Positions 54,256 to 64,000 are shown, counted from the first letter of the stretch. The stretch: 64,000 bases of DNA from Thereva unica (GCA_949987705.1 OX465282.1:10032501-10096500); one strand, 5' to 3'. A program made the numbers and translations. The notes: generated from the sequence alone by a model not told the origin.

Positions 54256-55759
54256 GTAATTTCTTGCAAGATTCTTGCAAAAATTTCACCTAAATTCATT
54301 CTAATAAAAACAAAAAACATAAAATTGATTATTATGCTCAAGTAATTATTATAGATACATGTATATGTGTATATATTTAGTATGATAATTGTAAAAGCAT
54401 TTGTACATAAGTACATAATGACTTTGCATGTCAACGAGATTCAGAATCAATATTTTTTGCATTTCGAAGCAAAATTTTCCGAAAAGATTTAGGCAGATGT
54501 TCCACACTGCCTACTCTTTTTTTATCCAATGGGTGGTCTGTTACTTTAATTCAATTTCTGGTGTTTAGGAAACTAGGCCTTCTTCTGTTAAATCCATACA
54601 AAAATGAAGATTCCTCATATTATATTAAGATAAAAATAAAGTTTAAAAAACCGACTTCAGGAAAAAACCAATCCCGTGATACACAAAAAGGAAGAAATAA
54701 TTGTTGGTAATTCTTAACAGCATTAATCGAATCAGAATGGATTTAGACAGAAGAATCACTTATTTCACGTTTTTTCTAAAGTCAGTTTTTAAAACTTTAT
54801 TTTATTTCGTACTTTTTAGTCTATTCATTTTTTCGGGGGCAAGTTAAAAAAAATTATTAATATAATTATTGGCTTGCGCAAGTGAATTGGCACAAATAGA
54901 TCGTTGCGTGTAAATTTAACGGGCTGGCTTGAACAAGCCAAAATGTTTGGCTTGTACAAAAAATGTCACGGCAACAACCCTCAGCATGTGCATGGGTGTA
55001 CGGTGATGTTCGACCACCTTCGGTCGGACGGGAAGGTAGTCGAACATCAAAATCAATGTAACACAATATAACGAGTAGATAAGTATAAAAATAATGCGTA
55101 ATAACTCATGGAGGTGATTTCCACTCATCATTTTCACTCAGTTTATTTGCACAAATCCACTTGCGCCAGACAGTTTTCACAAATAGTCCGTTGCGTGTGA
55201 ACCTACCTTTACGAGTAGTATGACACGCCACCGTCGATAAGAATGGAGACAGTAGCTAAATAGTTATGACACTAACGCATTTGCGTATTTTCGGAGTAGA
55301 TAATTTACAAAAGCGGGTATCTGTACAGCGGATACGGACAAACAACGTGAATACGGAAATTTCAATTGTGGGGATTTTACAAAAGTTAATGTTTTTTAAT
55401 ATGATTTTCCTCGAAAATTAGGTCACTTGAGGAGAAAAGCTATAATACTGAGAAACGCCCAGAATGGAAGCAAAGTTTACCAGAAAAGCAGCAATCAACA
55501 AAAGCAATAAAATAGTGAAACTTTTCTTCAAAATAGTACGTATAGTGTACTAGCAAGCTTCTCGAGTATAAATACACGTTTGGAAACGATATAGCGGTAG
55601 GGACTCGCTATACTGGTATGCATAGCAGGTGTGCTATTAATTATGTCTTTAACCATTTATTCTATTTACATTGCTTCTCGCTGTCCCATTCTGATTAAAT
55701 ATGGTTTAAAATAACGTCATGCTCGTACCGACGTCGTACTACATGCGAGAAAATACCTT
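54256..55759. other. Interior of the hAT element; no gene seen
   Basis: AT-rich with short frames. The words TTGGCACAAATAGATCGTTGCG (about 54887) and TTCACAAATAGTCCGTTGCGTG (about 55175) suggest a diverged duplicated segment, and TCGTTGCGTGTGCG recurs near 57167. No transposase motif was found. Confidence 0.35.
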
Positions 55760-55976
55760 GGCCTTGCAGTTTTGTCTTGCCTTGTCTTGGTCTTGCACAT
55801 TTAGTAGGAACAAGAACAAGCCTTAGGTATATTTGCAAGAACAAGAACAAGAACAAGACTTAGGTATGTTTGCAAGAACAAGAACAAGACTTAGCTATGC
55901 TTGCAAGAACAAGACAGACTGAACAAGAACAAGACAAGAACAAGACTAGATTAGTCTTGTCTTGTCTTGTTCTTGC
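55760..55976. repeat. Subterminal CAAGAACAAGAC repeats, right
   Basis: More than ten CAAGAACAAGA(C) words and their inverse flank the right hAT end, in longer runs than on the left. Several units have the form CAAGAACAAGACTTAG(G)TATG(T/C)TTG, about 35 bp. Confidence 0.8.
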
Positions 55977-55991
55977 GTTTGCTCATCACTA

Positions 55992-56465
55992 GTTCCTAGA
56001 CACAGTGGGATTAGGGGAAACCGTAAGGAAGATGCGCTTGCTAGACAGGGAACGGAAGTTGAAAGGACACCCCACTTAACCCGGATGGGAATGCCCTTAG
56101 CCACCTACCAATAAGCTGTGAGGAAAATCAGCTTAGCTCGAGCTAGGTTGCGATGGATCACAGCAACGGTGTGCCACATTGTGGCCAACTTTGGACGCAA
56201 AGCGTTCAAAATCTCTTGTTCAGTTGAATAAAAAGGAGGTAATCCATGTAGTAAAGGTGCTGACCGGTCTCTGTTCCTTTAGCCCGCACGCCGAAAGATT
56301 AGGACTTCCCTACGACTCATGCAGAATTTGTGGTAATGAATGGGGTGCCTAAGTGGGCTCCCTTGGGGAATCAGCCATTTCAACCAAACCCAACCTAAGA
56401 GACCTGAGTTTTACAAGAACTATAGCGCCCATTTAAAGCTAGTCATTAATATTTAAGAGGGCATT
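55992..56465 (+). pseudogene. LINE: end of RNase H and C-terminus
   Basis: Continues RHSGIRGNRKEDALARQGTE, then in shifted frames ARLRWITATVCHIVANFGRK, KEVIHVVKVLTGLCSFSPHA and ERLGLPYDSCRICGNEWE (Cys-rich knuckle), and SLGESAISTKPNLRDLSF. The order and CRxCG match the C-terminus of the LINE at 28072. The 3' end is cut or replaced by the orphan RTE tail at 56472. Confidence 0.75.
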
Positions 56466-56471
56466 TGTGCT

Positions 56472-56512
56472 TTCTTCTTCTTCGATGGCTCTAGAGTCTA
56501 ATTGGAGTACAC
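56472..56512 (-). mobile_element. Orphan 3' end of the RTE-like LINE
   Basis: TTCTTCTTCTTCGATGGCTC is followed by TAGAGTCTAATTGGAG. It matches the 3' end of the 10678-14342 LINE (TTCTTCGATGGCTCTACGGC, CCAATTCGAG). Only about 40 bp remain, an extreme 5' truncation of a second insertion of that family. Confidence 0.6.
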
Positions 56513-56647
56513 TAGCAAGAAATATTGCGCAAGTTGATTTCGGCAAGTGAATTCGCCAGGGTAAGCATACTTGCAAGCTGTTTGCGCAATACTGCTGCAG
56601 TAATGCAGAGCCTATGCTAATGCAGAGCCTATGTTTGAAAGCTCATA

Positions 56648-57583
56648 TGGGTGATTGTCATGAAATGGGAGTTTTTGAGATTTGAACAAAAATTTGTGAA
56701 CAAAAAAAAAAGTGCTGAAAAAAAATTTTCTCATGTGTTTTCAACATTATTTCGAAGTACTTTCTGTATATTTCCACATAAATACACACGAGGTATAGAC
56801 AGTGAGAAGTTTATATCGAAAAGCCGAAATTATATGGCTTCGGAGGCGACAATTACGGTAGCGACATTTCATCAAAAAATCCGTCGCTTTCATGATCAAT
56901 GAGAGCAAACAATTTTTCCGAAAATTTGCTTGCTCTACAAATGCAAACAAATATACCGAACCGAGTTAAAAGAGATTTGCAACACGTATCACAATGAAAA
57001 CACACATTACGGAGGCGACAGTTTTTTTTTCTTCGATAATTTTCTTGAGGGTTGCTCTCTTGTTTATAAATTGTTCACAGTCTAAACGTCCGGCGAGGAT
57101 AAACATTCATAAAGAAACTTGTGACGATTCGTTTTCACTACTTAGTGCCACTTGACAACCAATTTGTCGTTGCGTGTGCGCTATTCTTATAGTTTTTATT
57201 GAAATTTGCAACAAACAACAGTCAGAATGTAAACACTGACATCTAACTAAGCAGGTATCCGCCCGCGTAATACATACCGGTGATCAGTTTCGGAACACTG
57301 CTGCTATCGTTTGAGACCCTAGGCGCGCGGCAATAATGCACTGTTTTTCCGTAAACGTAGTGCCGTGACGTAAAAGCGGAAAATGGACAGGTTACGGAGG
57401 CGACATTTTCGGTGGTCGAAGGGCCGCCATTTTGTTCAAGAGTGCTTGCCGCGGGAGGCGATGAAGGAGAGAATGTTTTATTACTGGATGGAGATTTTCA
57501 CCCCAGAAAAAATTTGTTTGAGGCGTTGTAGCTAGAGAACAACGGCCAGCCAGCCACTACCCCCATTTCATGACAATCACCCA
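56648..57583. mobile_element. TA-flanked element with TGGGTGATTGTCATGAAATG ends
   Basis: The ends TGGGTGATTGTCATGAAATG (56648) and the exact inverse (to 57583) are followed by GGG and flanked by TA. 936 bp. It contains three TACGGAGGCGACA-type words (about 56840, 57011, 57394). No transposase was recognised; the 83-codon frame at its left end has no domain. Confidence 0.75.
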
Positions 57584-57594
57584 TATAGGTTAAG

Positions 57595-58130
57595 TCTAGA
57601 TGAACGACAGGTAGTACGTGATAAAATTATTGAACTACTTAACCCATATGTTATTCGCTCAAGCTTTTCTTCGTTTGCGAATCCTATATTACTTGTAAAA
57701 AAAAAGACAGCACTGATCGTATGTACGTGGACTATCGTGAACTAAACAGTAATACAATTCCCGATAGTTTCCGTTGTCTTTCATATCGATCCAAATTGAC
57801 AGATTGCAGGGATGTTATTACTTTACGATCTTAGACATAGTCCTGTCCACCTCGACTCTATTGAGAAGACGGTATTTGTAACTCCAGAGGGCTAACTTGA
57901 ATATCTATATGTATGTTCTTATATTTTATATGGACGACGTCTTGATTTTGAGTGAGTCGGAGTGTATGAGGTTCTGGATAGAGTACATACCGTGTTAAGC
58001 ACCGGTCGAATTTTCGTTTAATATAATAAAATGCTCATTCCCGAAGCAGAAGATAGAATACCTGGCTTTCGAAGTTAGTCGTGATGAAAACTCTAGGAAA
58101 ATTGAAGCTTTAGTGTATGATAAAAAAAAG
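57595..58130 (+). pseudogene. Ty3/Gypsy reverse-transcriptase fragment
   Basis: The frame gives DERQVVRDKIIELLNPYVIR, then SSFANPILLVKKKDSTDR and MYVDYRELNSNTIPDSF, the start of a Gypsy-type reverse transcriptase. After deletions and shifts one can still see VFVTPEG-like sequence, YMDDVLILSES-like sequence and KIEYLAFEVSRDEN-like sequence. Several segments, including the palm core, are missing. No LTRs were seen. Old, inactive. Confidence 0.7.
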
Positions 58131-58239
58131 ATCACATAAATAGTTTCACATTCAACATTCAACTACCTTTTCTGCTGTAAACGTCGCGACGTGTCACGTA
58201 AACACGTCGTTTGCGGAGCAGGGAGTATGCGAGGCAGCG

Positions 58240-58815
58240 TTACCGTTCTACTACATATGTAGTATTTTTACTACCTTTTTAGAAAAAAATGACAATCTAC
58301 TACACTACTACATCAAGTTATCATTCTACTACCTTTTTTCGATAATTCCAATTTTGATCAATGGATAAATCGATCGCAGCTTTAGAATAACTTTTACCAG
58401 TTTCTTTCCGATTTGCCAAAACGATCTGCACGAACATTTCTCTGCTCTGAGATGCCACGTTAGTACACTTGGAACGCTTCATCGAAGAAAGGCGAGGCGA
58501 TGCGCTTCCTGATCATTCGGATGTTCGTTCTGCGATGCTGTTAGTTGCATTTGCAGAGTTCATCCAAAGAATGACGAATGCTTCTACCTGCGGTTGTTCC
58601 TGGTGAATGTTCGCGAGCCGAAATCATTTGAATCACTTCAAACTGTCTATGGTGAGAATTTTCGCAATTCAATTTCTTATTCGTCTTGCATTCACCATGA
58701 CGATCAATAAATCACAAGGCTTATCCTTGAATTTGCTACTTCTTTTTTCAAAAAGGTAGTAGATTTTACTATTCTCAAAATTCATCTTACGGTAACATTA
58801 CAAAATTTTATCGCT
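58240..58815. mobile_element. Non-autonomous relic containing Helitron helicase pieces
   Basis: Imperfect inverted flanks are visible: GTTACCGTTCTACTAC..TACTACCTTTTTAGAAAAA on the left and the inverse of GTTACCGTAAGATG..TACTACCTTTTTGAAAAAA on the right. Between them lie two separated Helitron helicase segments on plus. Neither TC nor CTRR ends were found, so either the flanks belong to another element that captured Helitron sequence or they are coincidental. Confidence 0.4.
58555..58740 (+). pseudogene. Helitron helicase fragments
   Basis: FVHPKNDECFYLRLFLVNVR, then EPKSFESLQTVYG, matches the conserved Helitron region that reads VHP.N.E.YYLRLLL..V.GP.SF..L.T. About 10 codons later IQFLIRLAFTMTINKSQGLS matches helicase motif VI. 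Several hundred residues normally separate these parts, so there is a large internal deletion. Pieces are in different frames. Confidence 0.75.
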
Positions 58816-58834
58816 ACTATCATAGTGACTGTTC

Positions 58835-59232
58835 CTCCGAGTTAAACGCTCTCCTGCCTCCACGGCAATCTTATACCCGCAACACCAGATTAGCCCACTC
58901 GTCTCATTCCCTTCACCTGCAGCTACCCCTTTCACGCACTCAACAAGATATGAATTCGTTTGTTAATAGAACAACTCGGCTGTGGAATAATCTCTTGCAG
59001 TCAGTATTTCCGAACTCCTACAACATCCAAGAGTTCAAACTCAGGGTTCATCACCACCTTCTTCAATATCCCCCCGTACCTTTTAATCCTTAACCTATAC
59101 CCCCCCTCATCCCTCCCCCGTACTAAGCTTACTGCTAGACATTGCACCATGACGTGACAAATGACATGACGGACTAGTAGTACAAAGGGTGACTCCTAAG
59201 CTTAGCACTGCCACATAAAAAAAAAAAAAACA
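58835..59232 (+). pseudogene. LINE 3' end with poly-A tail
   Basis: The frame reads NALLPPRQSYTRNTRLAHSS, then MNSFVNRTTRLWNNLLQSVF, then SYNIQEFKLRVHHHLLQYPP and a stop, the usual RLWN..P......FK..VHxHL end of Jockey/CR1-like LINEs. A short 3' UTR is followed by a 14-A run (59217-59230). Strongly 5' truncated. A related fragment lies at 44480-44680. Confidence 0.7.
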
Positions 59233-59321
59233 TTGATGCGAGGACAATGGGGCGGAGAGATTTTCTAAACCTCTGAATTCTTTCGCGGAATATTTGAACT
59301 AACTTTTTGACAGTTGGGTGG

Positions 59322-59411
59322 TTGTTGTTGCTTTTTGCTTCCCTTTTTATAGGAAAAGAAAAGAAAGGAAATTTCAGAAGGAAGAATTAATATTAAAAGC
59401 AACAACAACAA
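59322..59411. repeat. Inverted repeat hairpin
   Basis: TTGTTGTTGCTTTT at about 59325 and AAAAGCAACAACAA at about 59396 form a hairpin of 14 bp with a purine/pyrimidine-rich loop. It may be a tiny MITE; the flanks show no clear duplication. Confidence 0.45.
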
Positions 59412-59568
59412 GCTAAGGCATTCTAACGTATAGTTTGTTGGAAAAGTTGGCTCTTATGAAAACCCATGCAACTCTTCATCGAATTTCAAAAGAGAATTGA
59501 CGATTGCAGCCAATTTTTGTTGGTTGGTCCGTATGAAACTGGCCATATTGATTTGTTAGACAATAATA

Positions 59569-59920
59569 CCCCGGCTTCATCGGCCAAACGGCGCCAGTTC
59601 GAGCAAAATACTGTACTGAAATTCAATTTTTGCCTGATTTCGCCTGAGAATTTTTGACTCCATGCAATTTCACATATTGAATTCAGGAAAAATAAAGCCT
59701 GAATTCGCCCAACAGAACACGAAATTGGGATTGAACGTAACAGCTCGCTCAAAAGAGAGTAATCAACTGGAATAATGGAATAACATTCCAGTGAGTTTTT
59801 TCCATTTCTAGCATCTGGCGAAAAAGCAACAACAATTTCAAGCATGAACTGAACATGCCGGCGAAGCTATTTTTACAGATTGAATTGAACTTTATTGAAT
59901 TGAGGCCGGTGAAGCAGGGG
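59569..59920. mobile_element. MITE with CCCCGGCTTCA termini, copy 2
   Basis: The left end CCCCGGCTTCATCGGCC and the right end GGCCGGTGAAGCAGGGG are inverted, with two differences from the 10970-11470 copy. Internal matches include AGTTCGAGCAAA, GAACACGAAATTG, and GCTCGCTCAAAAGAGAGTAA. It is about 150 bp shorter than copy 1. TA precedes the left end; the right flank is CT, so the duplication is degraded. Confidence 0.8.
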
Positions 59921-60314
59921 CTTAAAGGAACAAACCAAAAAAAAAAACAATTAAATAGGAGTTCTCGCCACAAGGAGTTTTGTTCTCCTCATTTCGTTCA
60001 TTTACCTCTTTTAACAATTCTTTAAACAGAATTAAAAGTGCTGCCATCGAAACAATTTTTCTTTTGTGTGAGTGGGTATGGTGCTTTTTAAAGAATTTTC
60101 AAAAAGTGCTCCAAATACATGAGATTTTTGTTTCACTTGGTAGATTTTTTTCCCGAATTTCCCGAATCTCGAAATTAAAATCTCTGGAAACTTCCTGCCG
60201 AGGAGAAGCGAAATTTCCTCGTTTTTTCTAGCATGAGAATGTGCAGGGACAAAAATTTGATAAATTTGTGTAATTTCTTGCACCCGTGAGAATTATTTTC
60301 AATTTGCTTTTCCT

Positions 60315-60495
60315 GTTTTAATTTTTTTTTAAATCTTAATTTCTGAAATTGCGCCCCCGACAAATTGCGCCCGGTGCAGGTGCACCATTCGCACCTATGA
60401 AAGCGCCGCCCCTGTAACTATGCCACCGCGTGGAATTGAACCACGCACCTCTGGGATGACAGTCGAGAACCCTAACTCCTAAACTAAAGCTTTGA
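60315..60495 (-). repeat. Dispersed repeat and tRNA-like SINE head
   Basis: 60320-60405 matches 19850-19915 (TTAATTTCTGAAATTGCGCC and GGTGCA.GTGCACCAT) and 17560-17600. Next to it, on minus, 60490-60418 reads TTTAGTTTAGGAGTTAGGGT, then AGAGGTGCGTGGTTCAATTC with a perfect 5-bp T-arm (GCGTG/CACGC). No acceptor stem closes, so this is a tRNA-derived SINE relic rather than a tRNA gene. Confidence 0.5.
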
Positions 60496-60499
60496 TAAA

Positions 60500-62190
60500 A
60501 ATTAAAATCTCTGGAAGAATTCTGCCCAAAATATCGCTTTGTTTCCCAAGTACTGGAGAAACTCTCAACTATAACAAAAATCTTACTCTTTAGAAATCGA
60601 ATTAAATGTTTTAAATATTAAAGAAAAACTTTGTGATAAGGTTTCTATGAAATTTAGTTTTGTTTTGTGCACCCTTATGGGAATTGGGTTACTCAAAATT
60701 AAAGCAATTAAAAACTTTCCAAGACTATTATAACTTTGCTGGCGTTCATTAATAATGCAAAACTTTAATCTTGAGACACGGAAACTATAGTGTATTCCCG
60801 TAGCCAGACGAAAAAAATCTTGCGGAAATAAATGTTTAATAGTGGATCCCCTCCGCTTCACTGGCACGGCCCCACCATCATCATCATCCCCCTGGCTCGA
60901 TTTCATATCAAAGGTGGGGATCTGGCTCATCTGTCTAAAACAGTTCCCCTGCATGGTAGAAGGCATCATCTCTTTATGGCTGTGGGCGAAATACTAACCC
61001 GTGTTAAGGAGAGCAAGCTAAGTACATCCATAAAGGACCCATGTAAACACCGATGTCACATGCCAAATTTAATTATGTTTGCCACAAGTCCCAGCTAACA
61101 TTACTCATTATCCCCTGTGTAAAGGCTTAATTCCTGGCTTGAGGTGGAAGTTTTATCTGTTTCTACACTGGCAGAAGGATTCAAGTTCCACAGTGCAGTA
61201 ATTTGCTGAGTAGGCGGTTGCCTGTTTAGTTTCCTTAACCTTGATGGTTGTGTTACGCGATTTTGTCAAGGTATAAAGCTTCAGATTTTCTGTCAAGCGT
61301 GCAACTTTATGTTAATTAACGGCAGGGCCCCAGCCCCCCTCCGCCCGGCAGTTTGAACAACAGATGGAATGTTGTATTTGTAATTCGAAATTGTAGCGCG
61401 CGATTGCTTAGAATAATGAATTCCCTATACTTGCCAGGATTACTTGGAGCTTCGAGGACTCGAAGGACTCGTGAGGAGCGTTGTCACTCTTTTGTTTAAG
61501 ATTTTAATCACATCGTAACTTTGGTATTTCCAGCATTACAGATGGTACGCTGGCTGCAGGAATTCCTGCTTCTAGTTTAGTATTATTGCGCAGCTATCGT
61601 TGAGCACTATTGTTGAATGGAGGAAGAAATTTGGGTCGATGGCTGAAAAGGAATTATTTTTTCCGGGATTTTATGATGGGTGATTTGTTTTCCTTATTAA
61701 AATGAGTAGGGCCTGGATATTTAAGGGTTCTCAAGGAATTCACAAGAGATTGCATTGGCAGGAAAAGCTTGGAAAATTAACTATTTATCTAATTTAGCAC
61801 TTGACAGACACTTTTCTACTGTTTCACGGCAGCACTTATTGAAGCAAGCTAGCGACACCCAAGTTAACAACTCTGCTTCCAGTATTTCATCAAGCTGAAA
61901 ATAGCAATAACGTATAAGCCAGGCTGTGGTGTACTAATGGTGCTTAATTGCCAGAAATCAATTGACTTTTACATTTTGAATGGGCACTTAGAAGGTATTT
62001 CTCACATATATTAGTAGGTAATGCGGCACTTGAATCTGGGAACAAAAGGGAGTGGCAGTGAGCGAAGTTGTGGGTGGATTGGTAGGTGACAAATGATAAG
62101 TAGGTGATAATGATATGTAAGTATAACCAAGTTATTCGCAAAAACGTGCACTTGGGCAAGTACCTGCAGGCATACTATAATGGCAGAACT
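60500..62190. other. No gene seen
   Basis: Low-coding sequence. Frames such as 60583-60969 minus have no recognisable domain. There is one CATCATCATCAT run (about 60877). I see no terminal repeat pairs. Confidence 0.4.
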
Positions 62191-62191
62191 A

Positions 62192-63425
62192 CACTCACAG
62201 GCCCAATTAACCGCCCACTTACACTTTTTGTCACCCTGTTTGTTTACGTTAAGTATGGCATATCGCAGGCTTTGAGTGAATATTTAGGGGAAAAAATAAA
62301 AATAATTATTCAATGTTTGACCTAATTACCGTCACGTTACCGCGATTACATTTTTCTGCTTCTCTTTTCATCTAGTGTTTAAAAGTTCTTTAATTTGTGT
62401 CTTCAATATTCCTTTTGGTGATTCAAAACATAAAAATGCCGATAGATGCAACTAATGCAGCTAGGGCTGTCGCCTTCGCTGATGCTGGGTACAGTCAACG
62501 TCGCATCGCTCGAATACTCGATTTACCTCGAACAACGGTACGGGATGCCATTAGAAGATATCGGGAGACTGGCTTATACATCCGGAGACCAGGTCAAGGC
62601 AGAAATCGTTGCACTTCCACCCGAGACGACCGCTTTCTTGTCAGTAACGTGTTGAGAGATCGCTTTTCCACTGTTACGTAGCAAAACTCGTACACGTCTG
62701 TTTGAAGTCAGGAAAGTTAGTGTAAGTGAACGCACAGTTAGAAGAAGACTGGCAGAAAGAAATTTAAGGGCTTTTCGTCCAGCTCGCGCTCCCCAACTTC
62801 TCTCACAGCACCGTACAGCTAGACTTGTTCTTGCGCAACAATATTGTGATTGGACTATGGAGCAGTGGAAGGACGTACTGTTTTCAAATGAGAGCAGAAT
62901 AGCCTTAAAAGGTCCAGATGGGCGTCAGCGCGTCTACAGACGTAAAAATGAGAGGTTTGCTCCCTGCGCTATAACCGAAACAGTGGGCTATCAAGGTGTA
63001 TCAGTAATGATTTAGGGAGGTATCTCTTATGAGGCTCGTACCGATCTTGTCATTTTTGATAGGGGCAGTGTGAATGGTCATAGGTACGTGGAAGAAGTTC
63101 TCCAAGATCGCGTCATACCGTTTGCTCCATTTATTGGACGATAATGCACGTTGCCACGTCGCTTGATCTGTCACACAATACCTTAATGAGGTCGATATTC
63201 AAACGTTGTCATGGCCAGCGCGTAGTCCTGATATCAATCCAATCGAACACGATTAGGACAACCTCAAAAGATGTGTTCGGGCAAGAGTATCAGTACTTAC
63301 TACCTTAGGGGAGCTCAGGAGCGCTGTGGTAGAGGAGTGGCCCAATATCCCTCAAACGTCATGGATGGTATTCCAAACAGGCTTCAAGAAGTCATTAGAG
63401 CCCGAGGTGGTAACACCCATTATTA
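62192..63425 (+). mobile_element. Tc1-like transposon, right end lost
   Basis: A candidate left terminus CACTCACAGGCCCAATTAAC (then CGCCCAC) follows TA at 62190. The transposase pseudogene starts at 62436. No inverted partner is found up to 63600, so the right end is missing or decayed. This family (AGGCxxATTAACCGCCCAC ends) differs from the Tc1 at 34813. Confidence 0.6.
62436..63425 (+). pseudogene. Tc1-like transposase, inactive
   Basis: The N-terminal HTH reads MPIDATNAARAVAFADAGYS, then RRIARILDLPRTTVRDAIRR, and the GRKR-like hook IRRPGQGRNRC. After a shift come VSERTVRRRLAERNLRAFRP, DWTMEQWKDVLFSNESRI, GGISYEARTDLVIFDRGSVN, FAPFIG, then DNARCHVA and SWPARSPDINPIEH. The first catalytic Asp (normally FTDE or FSDE) is Asn in FSNE; the second (DNARCH) and the Glu (NPIEH) remain. 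Stops occur at VMI*, HVA* and EHD*, and a few residues before DNARCH are deleted. Length is near normal (about 330 codons). Confidence 0.85.
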
Positions 63426-63744
63426 AGTTTGAAGTAAATTAGTCCATTCAAAACGCGCGTTTGGGTGTTCAAAAATAACAGAAAATCGAACCCTAAGGGT
63501 CACGAAAATCGGGGTCCCGGGGTCCTAAAACATGGGCGTCACCCTTAAGAATGCAAAAAAAAACCTTTTTAGATTATTTCAATAAGAATGAAAACTAATG
63601 AAATGAAATACACTTTTTTTTAAATATTTATTTGCGAACGTGGTTGATTTGTACTAAATGAAGGCGAACGTTATGATAAGGGGTAGTCCTAAAGGGTTTA
63701 AACCACCCCTAAATCGGCCAAAAATAGAAAAACATGTAATGTGC

Positions 63745-63983
63745 TTAATATAACTATACTAAAAATGTAAATGGTTTACATAAAGTTTGCGTGAATTTAA
63801 CTCTTTTTTTTTATGTGAAAGACTAGAGTCACAGGAAACGCCCTTTATACTGTGTCGAGGATAGAGGATGCGCATAATTTTTTTAAGTTTTTTTTTTTCT
63901 TTTGAAAGTATTTTTGCAAATCCTGAGTTAAATTTATTCAAACTTTATGTAAACCATTTACATTTTTAGTATAGTTATATTAA
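63745..63983. mobile_element. Near-palindromic MITE with TTAA tips
   Basis: The left TTAATATAACTATACTAAAA, then ATGTAAATGGTTTACATAAA, and the inverted right end match for about 46 bp perfectly and then partially (TTTAACTC). TTAA lies at both outer ends. A shorter palindrome ATGTAAATGGTTTACAT sits within each arm. 239 bp, non-coding. Confidence 0.8.
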
Positions 63984-64000
63984 GTACAACAAAATTACCT

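Larger units (their letters stand above)
52182..55991. mobile_element. hAT element with 8-bp duplication and CAAGAACAAGAC subterminal repeats
   Basis: The ends TAGTGATGAGCAAA (52182) and TTTGCTCATCACTA (to 55991) match the hAT terminal pattern. GTTCCTAG flanks both ends (52174-52181, 55992-55999), a perfect 8-bp duplication. Next to each end are dense GTTCTTGTCTTG/CAAGAACAAGAC repeats (52198-52310, 55760-55975). No transposase is seen. A LINE (52315-54255) lies inside the left part. Removal restores CWVP-RHSGIRGN in the host LINE. Confidence 0.9.
47290..56465 (+). mobile_element. I/LOA-like LINE broken by four later insertions
   Basis: Coding pieces at 47290-47850, 50583-51154, 51420-51816, 52030-52173 and 55992-56465 read in order as one LINE: reverse transcriptase, RNase H, C-terminus. 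The four gaps are a Harbinger element (47854-50579), two MITEs (51155-51419, 51819-52027) and a hAT element (52182-55991). Each insert has a proper target duplication, and removing it rejoins the protein. The 5' end is truncated or decayed before 47290. Confidence 0.85.

Overview
The window looks like arthropod, most likely insect, nuclear DNA. It is AT-rich, coding pieces are split by GT..AG introns, and it holds MADF and Myb/SANT-like genes of the kind carried by insect PIF/Harbinger transposons. Insect-type LINEs, Tc1, hAT, Helitron and tRNA-derived SINE sequence are also present. I cannot name the species. I see no complete conventional host gene; almost everything recognisable is a transposable element or its debris.

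Layout. 1-6.9 kb: a Harbinger relic with a MADF gene, a LINE endonuclease scrap, then a Harbinger element (2336-6542) whose transposase is cut by a Helitron (4147-5501) and which itself sits beside a SINE. 8.3-14.6 kb: reverse-transcriptase scrap, ~120-138 bp tandem repeats, and a three-level nest (MITE in an RTE-like LINE in another LINE). 14.6-17.2 kb: an internally deleted Harbinger element. 17.2-21 kb: repeats, one copy of an uncharacterised coding repeat, and ~147 bp tandem repeats. 21.2-25.9 kb: a TTA-flanked element with ~300 bp inverted arms enclosing a LINE with an intact 968-aa ORF. 27.3-31.7 kb: nested MITEs next to a LINE with RNase H on the minus strand. 32.8-33.8 kb: second copy of the coding repeat. 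34.4-38.2 kb: an element carrying a Myb/SANT gene interrupted by a dead Tc1 transposon, plus a large palindrome. 38.2-46.8 kb: mostly non-coding, with hAT-like ends, a SINE, a 54-aa acidic ORF and a MITE. 46.8-56.5 kb: one LINE broken by four later insertions (Harbinger, two MITEs, and a hAT element that itself holds a LINE). 56.6-64 kb: MITEs, Gypsy and Helitron coding scraps, LINE tails and a dead Tc1 transposon.

How it fits together. Many insertions can be dated relative to each other, because removing the insert plus one target duplication rejoins the interrupted sequence, often in frame. At least eight separate pieces have PIF/Harbinger hallmarks. Several kept a DNA-binding accessory gene while losing most of the transposase. 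The only long undamaged coding region is the LINE ORF at 21944-24850, so it is the best candidate for recent activity.
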